NCBI RefSeq assembly: GCF_901538265.1
Contig: NZ_LR593886.1
Coordinates: forward strand, 2,418,001-2,482,000
Length of the DNA stretch: 64,000 nt
Direction of reading: 5' to 3'
Origin: Gemmata massiliana
GTDB lineage: Bacteria > Planctomycetota > Planctomycetia > Gemmatales > Gemmataceae
Part shown: one piece after another, positions 17,073 through 24,298 of the stretch
Position numbering within the stretch: the stretch's first letter is position 1
Layout: each line of letters starts with the position of its first letter
Translations under genes and position numbers: made by a program
Notes under the pieces: generated by a model
Databases searched by the model: none
What the model was told of the DNA's origin: nothing
The model's input: only the letters and a program-made list of their open reading frames with translations

Positions 17073-18782
17073 TCACAATTGAGAGCTGACGGGCTGTAGC
17101 TCAGCTTGGCTAGAGCGCTTGGTTCGGGACCAAGAGGTCGTAGGTTCAAATCCTATCAGCCCGACTCGATGACCCTCGGTGACAGTAGTTGTCACCGAGG
17201 GTTTTTCGTTGACACCGTCAGCACTTACGTCGATTCCGTCCACTTTATTCTGGGGTTCGTTATTCGGCTGTTCGGTGCCAGGAGTGGCCCCAGAAAGCCT
17301 CCCGCGGAATGGAGTCGGTGCAACCTCTGGTGCAACCGAATTGGGAGCCGAGGCAAAATCGTCACTCGTTCTGGGCTCTGTGATCGCACCGGTGGTTGCA
17401 CCGGCACCACCGGTCAGGGGTAGGGTCGGAAGTTTTTCCACGGCCCCGCGGACATCGAGCAGGCGGGTATCGGTATACACGCCCATCGTGAGCTTAATGT
17501 CGCTGTGTCGCATCGCGGCTTGTGCCGTTCGCGGGGCCGTGCCCGTTTTGCTCAACAGCGTGCCGAAGGTCGTTCGCATCGCGTGAACGTCGACCGTGCG
17601 CCCACGGTCGTCGCGCTTCGGGATACCGGCGGCAACCAAATCGCGGTCCAGGATGCGGACTAGGCCCGACGGCACATCAAATAACAGTGCTTCACCCGGT
17701 AAGAGCGTCGGTGTGGGTTCACCGGCCTCGCGTGCGACGGTTTGAACGGCCGCCAACTTGTCGGCCAACCAATTCCGCAGGTCGTCCGCGAGATCGTCGC
17801 GGATCGCAATCGCGTTCCCCTCTCGACTTTTCTCATCGGCCGCGTCCAACTGAAGGAACGCGCTCCCGGCCGTCAAATCGAGTTGCCCGACCGTGAGTGT
17901 CGCCAGCTCGTTCTTCCGTAACCCGGTCAGGACCAGTGTCTTGTAAATCAGTGCCCGTTCGCGCCCGAGGGCTTGCAGCCGGGCTACCGTTTCGGGCTTC
18001 AGGTCGGCCGCGGTTTGTCCTTTACGATTTCCGCGGCGGATCGTCTGGGTGTCGGTCAGCGGGCGGACGGAGGCGACCGCGAGCAGGCGCTTCAGTTCGT
18101 CCTCGGTGAGGGACCGGCGCTGGCGGCGCGGATCCGACTTCTGATCCGCTTTGGGCACACGGTTGAGGTCGTGGCCGACCAGACGCCCGGTCCCGACGCA
18201 CCAGTTCGCGAACGCGATGAGGGATTCGCGGTAGTAGTTGCGGCTCCGCGCGCTCATGCCGTCCTCGATTCGGGCGGCCATCCAGTTCTCCACCGCTTCC
18301 CGGTCGAAATCGGCGGGCGTGGCGAACCCGCAATCCTTGGACACGCACCGCACGGCCCGCAGTACGTTGGATCGGTACGTGTCTGAGACTTCGGCGGCGA
18401 TCAGCGAGCGTGTGTACGCGGCGAGGTGCTCCTCGAGCGGGACCGCGGCTTGTCGGGCCGCGTCGAGGGCCTTGCGGTCCAGGGTGCCGGACTTGATCTG
18501 CTCGCCCTCGCGCTCCCATTTCTTGAGCATCTGTTCCGCGGCCTGTTTGTCGCGGCACTCGGTCGGGCGGACAACGACTTTCCCGGTCGCGTCCCGGTAC
18601 TTTGCGAAGTACGTCGCAGATTCGGTCACGATCCGGTCCGCGCCACCCGTGCCCTTCGTGAGGGGCGCGGTGCGGAGTTTGCCACGCACGCGCCACCGAG
18701 CGATCCGCTCGGCGCCCTTGACCACGATCTCGGCTCCGACCGGAACCGCGCGCGTTGATTGCTTCTTGAACACGGCACCCAT
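17073..18782 (-). CDS. int: tyrosine recombinase (integrase) of the 41-kb element
   Basis: The 569-residue product has an N-terminal arm region, a SAM-like core-binding domain (about 120-215) and a catalytic domain with the first Arg in LTGLRKNEL. Box II is HAMR, the second His is in MRHSDIK and the nucleophile Tyr in GVYTD. After residue 440 a Pro/Thr-rich linker leads into codons read antisense through the att core and tRNA-Pro (the GFEPTTSWSRT phrase). The last 15 residues therefore come from the tRNA 5' half outside the element. In the excised circle the frame would continue into the right end instead (see 58058-58276). It is the last gene of a leftward operon, three bases after the XRE gene. 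Confidence 0.93.
   Translation of the reverse strand: MGAVFKKQSTRAVPVGAEIVVKGAERIARWRVRGKLRTAPLTKGTGGADRIVTESATYFAKYRDATGKVVVRPTECRDKQAAEQMLKKWEREGEQIKSGTLDRKALDAARQAAVPLEEHLAAYTRSLIAAEVSDTYRSNVLRAVRCVSKDCGFATPADFDREAVENWMAARIEDGMSARSRNYYRESLIAFANWCVGTGRLVGHDLNRVPKADQKSDPRRQRRSLTEDELKRLLAVASVRPLTDTQTIRRGNRKGQTAADLKPETVARLQALGRERALIYKTLVLTGLRKNELATLTVGQLDLTAGSAFLQLDAADEKSREGNAIAIRDDLADDLRNWLADKLAAVQTVAREAGEPTPTLLPGEALLFDVPSGLVRILDRDLVAAGIPKRDDRGRTVDVHAMRTTFGTLLSKTGTAPRTAQAAMRHSDIKLTMGVYTDTRLLDVRGAVEKLPTLPLTGGAGATTGAITEPRTSDDFASAPNSVAPEVAPTPFRGRLSGATPGTEQPNNEPQNKVDGIDVSADGVNEKPSVTTTVTEGHRVGLIGFEPTTSWSRTKRSSQAELQPVSSQL
17090..17164 (+). tRNA. tRNA-Pro (anticodon CGG)
   Basis: A full cloverleaf can be folded. 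The acceptor stem is CGGGCTG / CAGCCCG with discriminator A, and the D arm is AGCTC...GAGC. The anticodon stem CTTGG / CCAAG holds the loop TTCGGGA (anticodon CGG), and the T arm is GTAGG-TTCAAAT-CCTAT. CCA is not encoded. Bases from 17121 onward are duplicated at 58277-58324, so this gene is the integration target. The 5' half is unique, and the gene has been restored by the element's own 3' copy. Confidence 0.95.
17121..17168. other. attL (48-bp core, left copy)
   Basis: Starts GGTTCGGGACCAAGAGGTCG in the anticodon arm of tRNA-Pro and ends four bases past the discriminator base. It is identical to 58277-58324, with identity ending abruptly at both sides (TT vs CA on the left, A vs C on the right). 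Confidence 0.9.
17172..17207 (+). terminator. Rho-independent terminator after tRNA-Pro, inside the integrase frame
   Basis: ACCCTCGGTGAC, a seven-base loop and GTCACCGAGGGT form a 12-bp perfect stem followed by TTTTT. It begins four bases past attL, so it is supplied by the element and lies within integrase codons on the other strand. It should end the tRNA transcript before it runs antisense into the integrase gene. Confidence 0.85.
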
Positions 18783-18785
18783 CGG

Positions 18786-19016
18786 TCATTCCTTCGAGGT
18801 ATTGTCCGCTTGTGTTCGTTCGGAACTCGTCAACCGCAACCCGAAATACGCAGCGAGTTTGTCAGCCACATCCAACCGCAGTGAGTTCTTCCCTCGCACG
18901 AACCGGGACAGGCTCGCGCGCTGAATTCCGGTTTCTTGTGCGAGTCGCAGGAGCGGTAACCCGCTTTCGAGCACGGCCCGCCGCAGCACTTCGGAGATCG
19001 ACGTCTCGGGCACCAT
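18786..19016 (-). CDS. XRE-family helix-turn-helix regulator
   Basis: A 76-residue protein that is almost entirely one Cro/CI-type HTH: LRLAQETGIQRASLSRFVRG spans helices 2-3, followed by LRLDVADKLAAYFGLRL. Its stop is three bases upstream of the integrase start, so it should be cotranscribed with int and is the probable repressor or controller of it. A perfect 16-bp palindrome sits two bases upstream of its ATG, suggesting autoregulation. Confidence 0.88.
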   Translation of the reverse strand: MVPETSISEVLRRAVLESGLPLLRLAQETGIQRASLSRFVRGKNSLRLDVADKLAAYFGLRLTSSERTQADNTSKE

Positions 19017-19018
19017 GT

Positions 19019-19034
19019 GTGTGAATTATCACAC
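19019..19034. promoter_or_regulatory. palindromic operator candidate at the XRE start codon
   Basis: GTGTGAATTATCACAC: 6-bp arms around a 4-base A/T centre, two bases before the XRE start codon. Bound protein here would block initiation or a promoter reading into xre-int. The binder is inferred to be the XRE protein. Confidence 0.6.
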
Positions 19035-19116
19035 GCGGCAATTCACTTTTCAACGTTCGTTGCTTGGGCGGCGACCGTGTTAGCGGGTCGCCGCTTATGG
19101 TCCCTTATGGGATGGC

Positions 19117-19177
19117 GGAACGGGTGTTCCTGGGAATTTGGAACACCCGTTCCTCATACAGCCGGAACACCCGTTCC
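19117..19177. promoter_or_regulatory. three evenly spaced 14-bp quasi-palindromic sites
   Basis: GGAACGGGTGTTCC at 19117-19130 and its complement GGAACACCCGTTCC at 19140-19153 and 19164-19177. Each is a GGAAC-N4-GTTCC dyad. Starts are 23 and 24 bases apart, about two helical turns, so proteins would bind one DNA face. They lie just upstream of the XRE gene and run into the 3' end of the winged-helix gene. The array could be an operator or an iteron array. Confidence 0.6.
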
Positions 19178-19579
19178 GGTTACTTCGGTGCGGTCCGGGT
19201 TCACCCCGCGAACCCGGTACGTCGAGGGGCCAGTCCCGGCGCGCCCGCGCCGAACGACCTTCACCAGTTTCGCCATATCCAGTTCGGCGAGGGCCTTGCG
19301 AACGGCCCGTTCGGTCACTCCGGCGCGCCGGGCGAGGTCCGCCTGACCGGTGCGGGCCAATCCGTTCGGCTTGGTGTCTCGCCACAGGATCAGCCACACC
19401 GCTACCGCACTCGGGGTCAACCCCGCGAGGGTGTAATCAATGAAGCCGTTGATCTCCACGAATCGCCCGTGTGTGGCGCGCGTTCGCTTGGGTTTGGTTC
19501 CCGGAGCCGGCGCGACCGGCGGGAGCATCGTGGCCCCGCGCAACGAGTCGGCCGCGCGCCCGTTCGGTGCGCTCACCAC
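19154..19579 (-). CDS. winged-helix DNA-binding protein
   Basis: 141 residues with a helix-turn-helix region in the middle: SAVAVWLILWRD, then GQADLARRAGVTERAVRKAL and ELDMAKLVKVVRRG, which form the recognition helix and wing. Such small replication- or regulation-associated proteins are common in planctomycete mobile elements. The ATG at 19579 overlaps the end of the ATPase gene by seven bases, so it is translationally coupled. The last codons (TGVPAV) overlap two of the three GGAAC-N4-GTTCC sites. The regulatory target is not known. Confidence 0.75.
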   Translation of the reverse strand: MVSAPNGRAADSLRGATMLPPVAPAPGTKPKRTRATHGRFVEINGFIDYTLAGLTPSAVAVWLILWRDTKPNGLARTGQADLARRAGVTERAVRKALAELDMAKLVKVVRRGRAGTGPSTYRVRGVNPDRTEVTGTGVPAV

Positions 19580-20487
19580 TCACCCCCTTCGGGATCAGCG
19601 GGGCGCCGGCCCCACACGTCGCGAACCGCGCCGGCCAGCTTACCGTCGTCCCGCTCGGCCGGGTCGAATCGCTGAACACGCCCGTCGAACCGGAGGGGAA
19701 TATCCACCGGTTCCCCGTACCGACTCTTCGCGTGCTTCAGGGTCACCGAACCGGAATCATCCACGTTATCACGGACCAGCAGGAACGCATCGTCGGTCCC
19801 GTACTCGAGTTCGCTGGACTCACGGAAACTGGCGAGGTTGAGCCCCGAATACCCGCTCCGCCCGTTCTCGTCGCGCTGGCGCCCGACCGCGGCCACCACG
19901 AGTACCGCGACCCCGGCGTCCGCGAACCCGCGCACGTATTCCATCGCGGCATCGATCGCGGCCTTGCGGTGCGCGTGGTCCCCGGGCGGGGCGATGCGCT
20001 GGATGTAGTCGAGCACCAGTACGTCGGCCCCGAACGCATCGGCCGAGCGCGCGATGTTATCCAGCGAGTACGGCGGGCGCGCGAACGCCAGGCGCGGCAC
20101 GAACTCGGCCAGCGTGTTCATCCCGACCGTTACCCGCTCACCGTGCTCGGGTTTTAGGGTCCGGTGCCGGATCGCGTGCAGGTCGATCCCGGACAACCGG
20201 GACATCTGCCGGTCCATGAGCGCCGCGGGCGGCATCTCGACGTTCGCGACCAGAACTTTGAGCGCGGGCGTCAATCGGAGCGCGTCCACAACCAACTGCA
20301 TCACGAGCGCCGTTTTCCCGGCCCCGGGGGAGCCCCCGAACATGGTGACGATCCCCGGTCCGATCTCGATCCGAGTGAGCGGGTTCCCCGGTTCCGCGAC
20401 CGGGTACAGGGTCGGCGGTTTCCCGGAGAGTAAATCCCCCTTCCACGCCGCGAACACGTCGGCCGCCGGTACGAATGCCGGATTCAT
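19573..20487 (-). CDS. DnaB/RecA-like replicative helicase ATPase
   Basis: The 304-residue protein is a single RecA-like domain of the DnaB C-terminal type. Walker A is GGSPGAGKTA (51-60), then VANVEMP, Walker B is VLVLDYIQRI near residue 150, and AVGRQRDENGRSGYSG precedes a sensor-like ESSELEYGTDDAFLLVRD. There is no DnaB N-terminal domain, so it is short for a full helicase (usually about 450 residues). The ATG at 20487 overlaps the primase stop as ATGA. With the primase it probably forms the element's replication machinery. Confidence 0.85.
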   Translation of the reverse strand: MNPAFVPAADVFAAWKGDLLSGKPPTLYPVAEPGNPLTRIEIGPGIVTMFGGSPGAGKTALVMQLVVDALRLTPALKVLVANVEMPPAALMDRQMSRLSGIDLHAIRHRTLKPEHGERVTVGMNTLAEFVPRLAFARPPYSLDNIARSADAFGADVLVLDYIQRIAPPGDHAHRKAAIDAAMEYVRGFADAGVAVLVVAAVGRQRDENGRSGYSGLNLASFRESSELEYGTDDAFLLVRDNVDDSGSVTLKHAKSRYGEPVDIPLRFDGRVQRFDPAERDDGKLAGAVRDVWGRRPADPEGGEW

Positions 20488-21461
20488 GTAGCACCGCCGT
20501 TCGCCTTCGCGTCGCTGTTCTCGATCCCGCAAACGATGGTGCGCACCACTTCTGTTGGGGCCAGCCCCGAATCGAGCGCGGCCTCGACGAGTAGCGCGTG
20601 AACGAGTTCGGGCGGTGCCCCGTGCTCGCGCAAATCGCCGGCCGCGCGGAACAGGCGCGTGTGGCGCTCGCCGTCCGATGCGCCGTCACGGATGAACGCG
20701 AGCGTGTCGCGCTGGAGCCGGGACCGGCCGGGGTGCCGTTCGGCCGCGGTCACCCGGCGCTCGTGGAGTGCGGTTTCGGCTTCTATCCAATCGGTTGCCA
20801 ACAGGGGCGGGGCGGCCGTCACGTCGGGCACCTCGAACCCGAGCGGTGTGCCGGCCAGTTCCGTGATACGGTCGATCGACAGGTGCATCATCTCGTCGTA
20901 GGTGAGGCGGCGCTTGTGCAACTTGGTCTTCGGGTGGGTGCTGTTCGGCGCGCGGAACAGGCGCACCTTGTCGTAAATGCTCGTGTCGATCACCACCCCG
21001 ACCTCGGCCGCGAGCCCCTCCGCGATCCGGCGGCACACCGCGTTGAACGCGACCGACGGCTCCGGGTTGTGCGTGAGCGGAACACCGAGGTGGAACCCTT
21101 TGCGCCCGCTGAAGAACACCAACAGGTCGTCGTCGCGGAACTCGGAGTACCGGAACAGTACGAAGTTCGCGAGCCGGCGCACGTCGGCGAGCGCGGCGTC
21201 GGGATCGTCCCGGTCCACGTCGGCCCACAGGTACGGGGACCAGCACGGACCGGTGAAGCCCTTCGGAGAGCCGCGCTGGTCGAGGTGAGACCGGAAGCCC
21301 GCGCAGAAGGCGAACGCGGAAAGGTAGCACTCGCTCTCGGGTTGGGCGCGGGGATCGGCGGCACAGTGGGCCGTGAACGCGGCGGTCGCATCGACCAACC
21401 GCCGCGGTTCGCTCACCGGCCCGACCACCCGAAACCCGAACGGGTAGTCGGTGCGGTTCAC
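20484..21461 (-). CDS. archaeo-eukaryotic-type (PriS-like) primase
   Basis: The 325-residue product carries AEP catalytic motifs: LWADVDRDD (78-86, the metal-binding DxD), FFSGRKGFHLG (117-127, the sGx-hx-H nucleotide-binding motif) and IDTSIYDKVRLFRAPNSTH (third motif with Asp and basic residues). The C-terminal helical part is less conserved. Such primases, sometimes with polymerase activity, occur in plasmids and integrated elements. The start is GTG 21461, overlapping the previous gene's TGA as GTGA; the longer frame upstream is the antisense-like shadow of that gene. Confidence 0.87.
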   Translation of the reverse strand: MNRTDYPFGFRVVGPVSEPRRLVDATAAFTAHCAADPRAQPESECYLSAFAFCAGFRSHLDQRGSPKGFTGPCWSPYLWADVDRDDPDAALADVRRLANFVLFRYSEFRDDDLLVFFSGRKGFHLGVPLTHNPEPSVAFNAVCRRIAEGLAAEVGVVIDTSIYDKVRLFRAPNSTHPKTKLHKRRLTYDEMMHLSIDRITELAGTPLGFEVPDVTAAPPLLATDWIEAETALHERRVTAAERHPGRSRLQRDTLAFIRDGASDGERHTRLFRAAGDLREHGAPPELVHALLVEAALDSGLAPTEVVRTIVCGIENSDAKANGGAT

Positions 21462-21979
21462 GGGTTCGGTCCCCCGTCCGTGCCGGCGTCGGTCCCCGCA
21501 GCACCCGCAGGATCGGAAGGGGCGAAGGGGTCGGCCGTCGGTTCCTGAACGCGGATCACGTCCAGGTTCTTGACCTCGTTGCGCTCGGTCCCGTCGTCGT
21601 CCCGGCGCAGGGTGACCGTCAGTTTGCACACCAGTCGGTTCGCGGGGAACGGCTGCCGGAGCTTCGCCGTACTGTCGATCCCGAGTTTGGCGAGGTCGCG
21701 CTTGGTGTACGGGAGCGCGGCCGGGGTGAAGTATTTGGTCACCCACAGGCGCCGGCCCGTGTACTCGCCCTCGAGCACACGGAACTCGATCGTGTACCCG
21801 TCGGTCCCGGTGCGCGCCTTGTCGAGCTTGCCCCCGATCGCGAGCGCAACGAACACCCCCTTGGGGAGCGGCCCGAAATCGTCGGCGGCCTCGGTCGCGT
21901 CGAATCGGTCAAAAATGTCGTCACTGGCCCCGTTGCCACCGGGTAAAATCCCGGTGAGGGGCTTTCTCGGCGTAGTCAT
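21458..21979 (-). CDS. DUF669-like protein, probable ssDNA-binding partner of the primase
   Basis: 173 residues. The central region (GVFVALAIGGKLDKARTG, YTIEFRVLEGEYTGRRLWV) resembles phage DUF669 proteins, which are found beside primases and single-strand annealing proteins. The C-terminus is Asp/Pro/Gly-rich and acidic, like the protein-interaction tail of SSB. AAGGAG lies eight bases before ATG 21979, the strongest ribosome-binding site in this operon. I infer single-strand DNA binding. Family assignment is by pattern only. Confidence 0.65.
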   Translation of the reverse strand: MTTPRKPLTGILPGGNGASDDIFDRFDATEAADDFGPLPKGVFVALAIGGKLDKARTGTDGYTIEFRVLEGEYTGRRLWVTKYFTPAALPYTKRDLAKLGIDSTAKLRQPFPANRLVCKLTVTLRRDDDGTERNEVKNLDVIRVQEPTADPFAPSDPAGAAGTDAGTDGGPNP

Positions 21980-22080
21980 CGGAAAAGGCTCCTTGAGTTC
22001 GAGCGACGGCCGATGGGACGCAACCCCGTCGGCTTTCGCGTTCGGTAGGTCGAAAAATGTGTTGAGGTCGGTCTGTCGGT

Positions 22081-22296
22081 TCACGCCTTCACTTTGCCGG
22101 CCAGCCATTCGTCCACGATGCCCTTGTGAAATCGCACCAGGCGGCCGAACCGGATCAAACCGGGGATCTCGCGTGCATCGATCATTCGGCGCACGTGACG
22201 GGTCGAACACTTCATGAGCGCGGCGAGGTCCGGCACATCGTAGGTGCCGCCCTCCAGTGCGGTGCGCTTCTCGGTCGGGTCGGTGATGGTCGCCAT
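22081..22296 (-). CDS. xis: excisionase-like MerR/HTH_17 DNA-binding protein
   Basis: A 71-residue protein consisting of one winged HTH: YDVPDLAALMKCSTRHVRRMI followed by the wing IPGLIRFGRLVRFHKGIVDEWL, the standard helix_turn_helix_17/Xis pattern. GGGAGA stands upstream of ATG 22296. As first gene of the operon that ends in the integrase, it is a good candidate for the directionality factor or the operon regulator. Confidence 0.82.
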   Translation of the reverse strand: MATITDPTEKRTALEGGTYDVPDLAALMKCSTRHVRRMIDAREIPGLIRFGRLVRFHKGIVDEWLAGKVKA

Positions 22297-22382
22297 TGGC
22301 GTCTCCCGTGAGTGGAGCGGGCGCCGTTTGCCCGCGTTCACGAGAAGTAGACGCGACAAGTTCGCTCAAAGCCTCAGCGCGG

Positions 22383-22497
22383 CGGTTTCCTGATTGTCAG
22401 GAAACCCCGAGTGGACAAGCCGCGACTTGCGAACTCAGCGAAAGAAGTGAGGCGCCAGATTTTCGTCAGGAAACGTTTCCTGATTGGGTTTCCTGGT
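22383..22497. promoter_or_regulatory. cluster of TCAGGAAAC dyads
   Basis: A 10-bp-arm hairpin at 22383-22405 (GGTTTCCTGA-TTG-TCAGGAAACC), a perfect 18-bp palindrome at 22466-22483 (TCAGGAAACGTTTCCTGA) and a further half-site GGTTTCCTGG at 22488-22497. All lie between the excisionase-like gene and the gene ending at 22466. They could be binding sites for the excisionase-like protein or a terminator pair. Confidence 0.55.
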
Positions 22498-24127
22498 CGG
22501 GGTTATCTTTGATCCAGGCGATCGCATTCTTAAAAAGTGATCGGTCGACGGTTTCATCGGCCTCGGCTACCCGAGTGCGGAAATCCTTATCGTTGCGAAA
22601 GAGATCGAGAAGTGCCTTTGGGCCAACACCCGGTTTATATTTCGCTCGGATCAGGACATAAACATTGCGTAGTGCGTTCTGCTGTGGTGTGGTCTTCGGC
22701 CCCTTACCAAGCTTCGGCCGGCCACCGATGTTCCTTGCCAACTTCGGGGAACCCGTCTCGGAGTTGTTCGCGGGCATGTTCTGCGTGGACGTGCTTGTCG
22801 CGGGTACAGATGTTTTCTCAGAAGTTTTGATTTCCTGGCCATTTGCCACACCTGCACCGTTTGTACCGATGAGGCCGTCCATCAACTTCCCGAACTCGTT
22901 CAGCGATAGGGGCCACATGGCCTCAATGTTCCGCTTATGAGAATCTGCTACCTCGCCAACGAAATACAGAAGCGCCAGTTCGTCAAGTTCCTTGTGCAAT
23001 GTTGCACGACACGCCTTAACCAACTGTCGATATACCGAGAGTTCAACCGCCCGCTCCGGAGTCAATCGCCCGCTTTGGGGAGCGTTCAGCGCCATCGAGT
23101 GCGCGCGGTTCGTGAATTCGTTCATCGAACTCACCGGCTTATACGTTCTCTGCCGCCACTCCTCAAATCGCGCGAGTTCTCCCTGGTAACGCATTAAATC
23201 GCGGACGTCACTCACCGTGTAAACGATGGGCGACTGCTCGGCGACGTTCTCTTGATTCGGCTCGGGTACAGCACTGGTTGCTGTCGCCAGTGCGCCGTCC
23301 GCGGGCGCGTCTGTTTGTCGTGGGGTAGGTGCGCCCGGCAGATGCACAGCAGGAGCACCGGGGCAGCCAAGCACACTGACGACTTGCTCAACGGTCAGTT
23401 GATCGACGTCACGTGTCCCGCACTGCCGGATCGCGCACACCTCACCGCGCACCCGGAGCAAGTTCGCGTAGTCGAACACCCCATAAACTCGGTTCACGTG
23501 TGCTTCGAGGAACGGAAACGCGGGGTGATCTTTGTGTTCGGCAGTCGATTCGTACATCCCGGCCTGCAGGCGCCAATGGCCTGTTCCCGGATCGTTGTTC
23601 ATGGAGTCGGCGGTGGCGCGCAGGCTCGCAACCACCTGCTCCACACCCTGGACGGAAAGCAGCAAATCACCGAACGTCTTGATTCCAGCTTCAAACGGGC
23701 GTTGTGCGGAAACTGGCAACTTCGGCGGGCGCTCGGCCGCGTCGAGTGCGTCCTCGATGGCGATGAACGTCATCGCGTCCACTTCGGTGCGGGAGCATTT
23801 CAGTGCGTTTGCGACGCGCGTTCGAAGTTCGCGGAACTGGCTCAGTGTCAGCGTATCGTGTCCGTCGATGTTGAAGCGGTCGAGAAGACGCTCCAGGCCG
23901 GGCATCTGGTCCAGTCGTGGGTGGAAGCGGTATTGTTTGTTATAGAAATCGACGGTGTACGCGGTCGTTCGGCCCCGTTCGTTCCTGAACGAGTCCGCGG
24001 TGAAGCCTGCCTCCATATCGTGGTTATCGAGCGTCGCGAGTATGGAACTCAGGTCGCCGAACGTCTCGACGCGCTCCGGGTACTCGGTCCAGTGAACGGC
24101 CACGTGCGCTTCCTCCTGGATATACAT
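22466..24127 (-). CDS. hypothetical 553-residue protein
   Basis: I recognise no family. It has no signal peptide or membrane segment. The N-terminal half (to about 250) is helical and acidic; residues 255-300 are a Pro/Ala-rich linker, then a helical middle (YQGELARFEEWRQRTYKPVSSMNEF). A Ser/Thr/Asn-rich linker precedes a compact C-terminal domain beginning GGRPKLGKGPKTTPQQNALR, a basic patch that may bind nucleic acid. Its stop codon lies in an 18-bp palindrome. It is separated from the replication operon by 169 bases and divergent from the next gene. Confidence 0.75.
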   Translation of the reverse strand: MYIQEEAHVAVHWTEYPERVETFGDLSSILATLDNHDMEAGFTADSFRNERGRTTAYTVDFYNKQYRFHPRLDQMPGLERLLDRFNIDGHDTLTLSQFRELRTRVANALKCSRTEVDAMTFIAIEDALDAAERPPKLPVSAQRPFEAGIKTFGDLLLSVQGVEQVVASLRATADSMNNDPGTGHWRLQAGMYESTAEHKDHPAFPFLEAHVNRVYGVFDYANLLRVRGEVCAIRQCGTRDVDQLTVEQVVSVLGCPGAPAVHLPGAPTPRQTDAPADGALATATSAVPEPNQENVAEQSPIVYTVSDVRDLMRYQGELARFEEWRQRTYKPVSSMNEFTNRAHSMALNAPQSGRLTPERAVELSVYRQLVKACRATLHKELDELALLYFVGEVADSHKRNIEAMWPLSLNEFGKLMDGLIGTNGAGVANGQEIKTSEKTSVPATSTSTQNMPANNSETGSPKLARNIGGRPKLGKGPKTTPQQNALRNVYVLIRAKYKPGVGPKALLDLFRNDKDFRTRVAEADETVDRSLFKNAIAWIKDNPDQETQSGNVS

Positions 24128-24298
24128 AGTTCCATCCGGAACGATACCCCGGAACAGAATCGCACGAGAGGTCAGTAGACGTCACAATTTGTCAGCGAAT
24201 GTCATTTCGGGACGAACGCGCCACAACGCACCTGGGCGCCGGGATCGGGTGAGAGTTCGATGTTGTGGGTTGTAGGGGCTTAACGCGGAGTTTGAACG

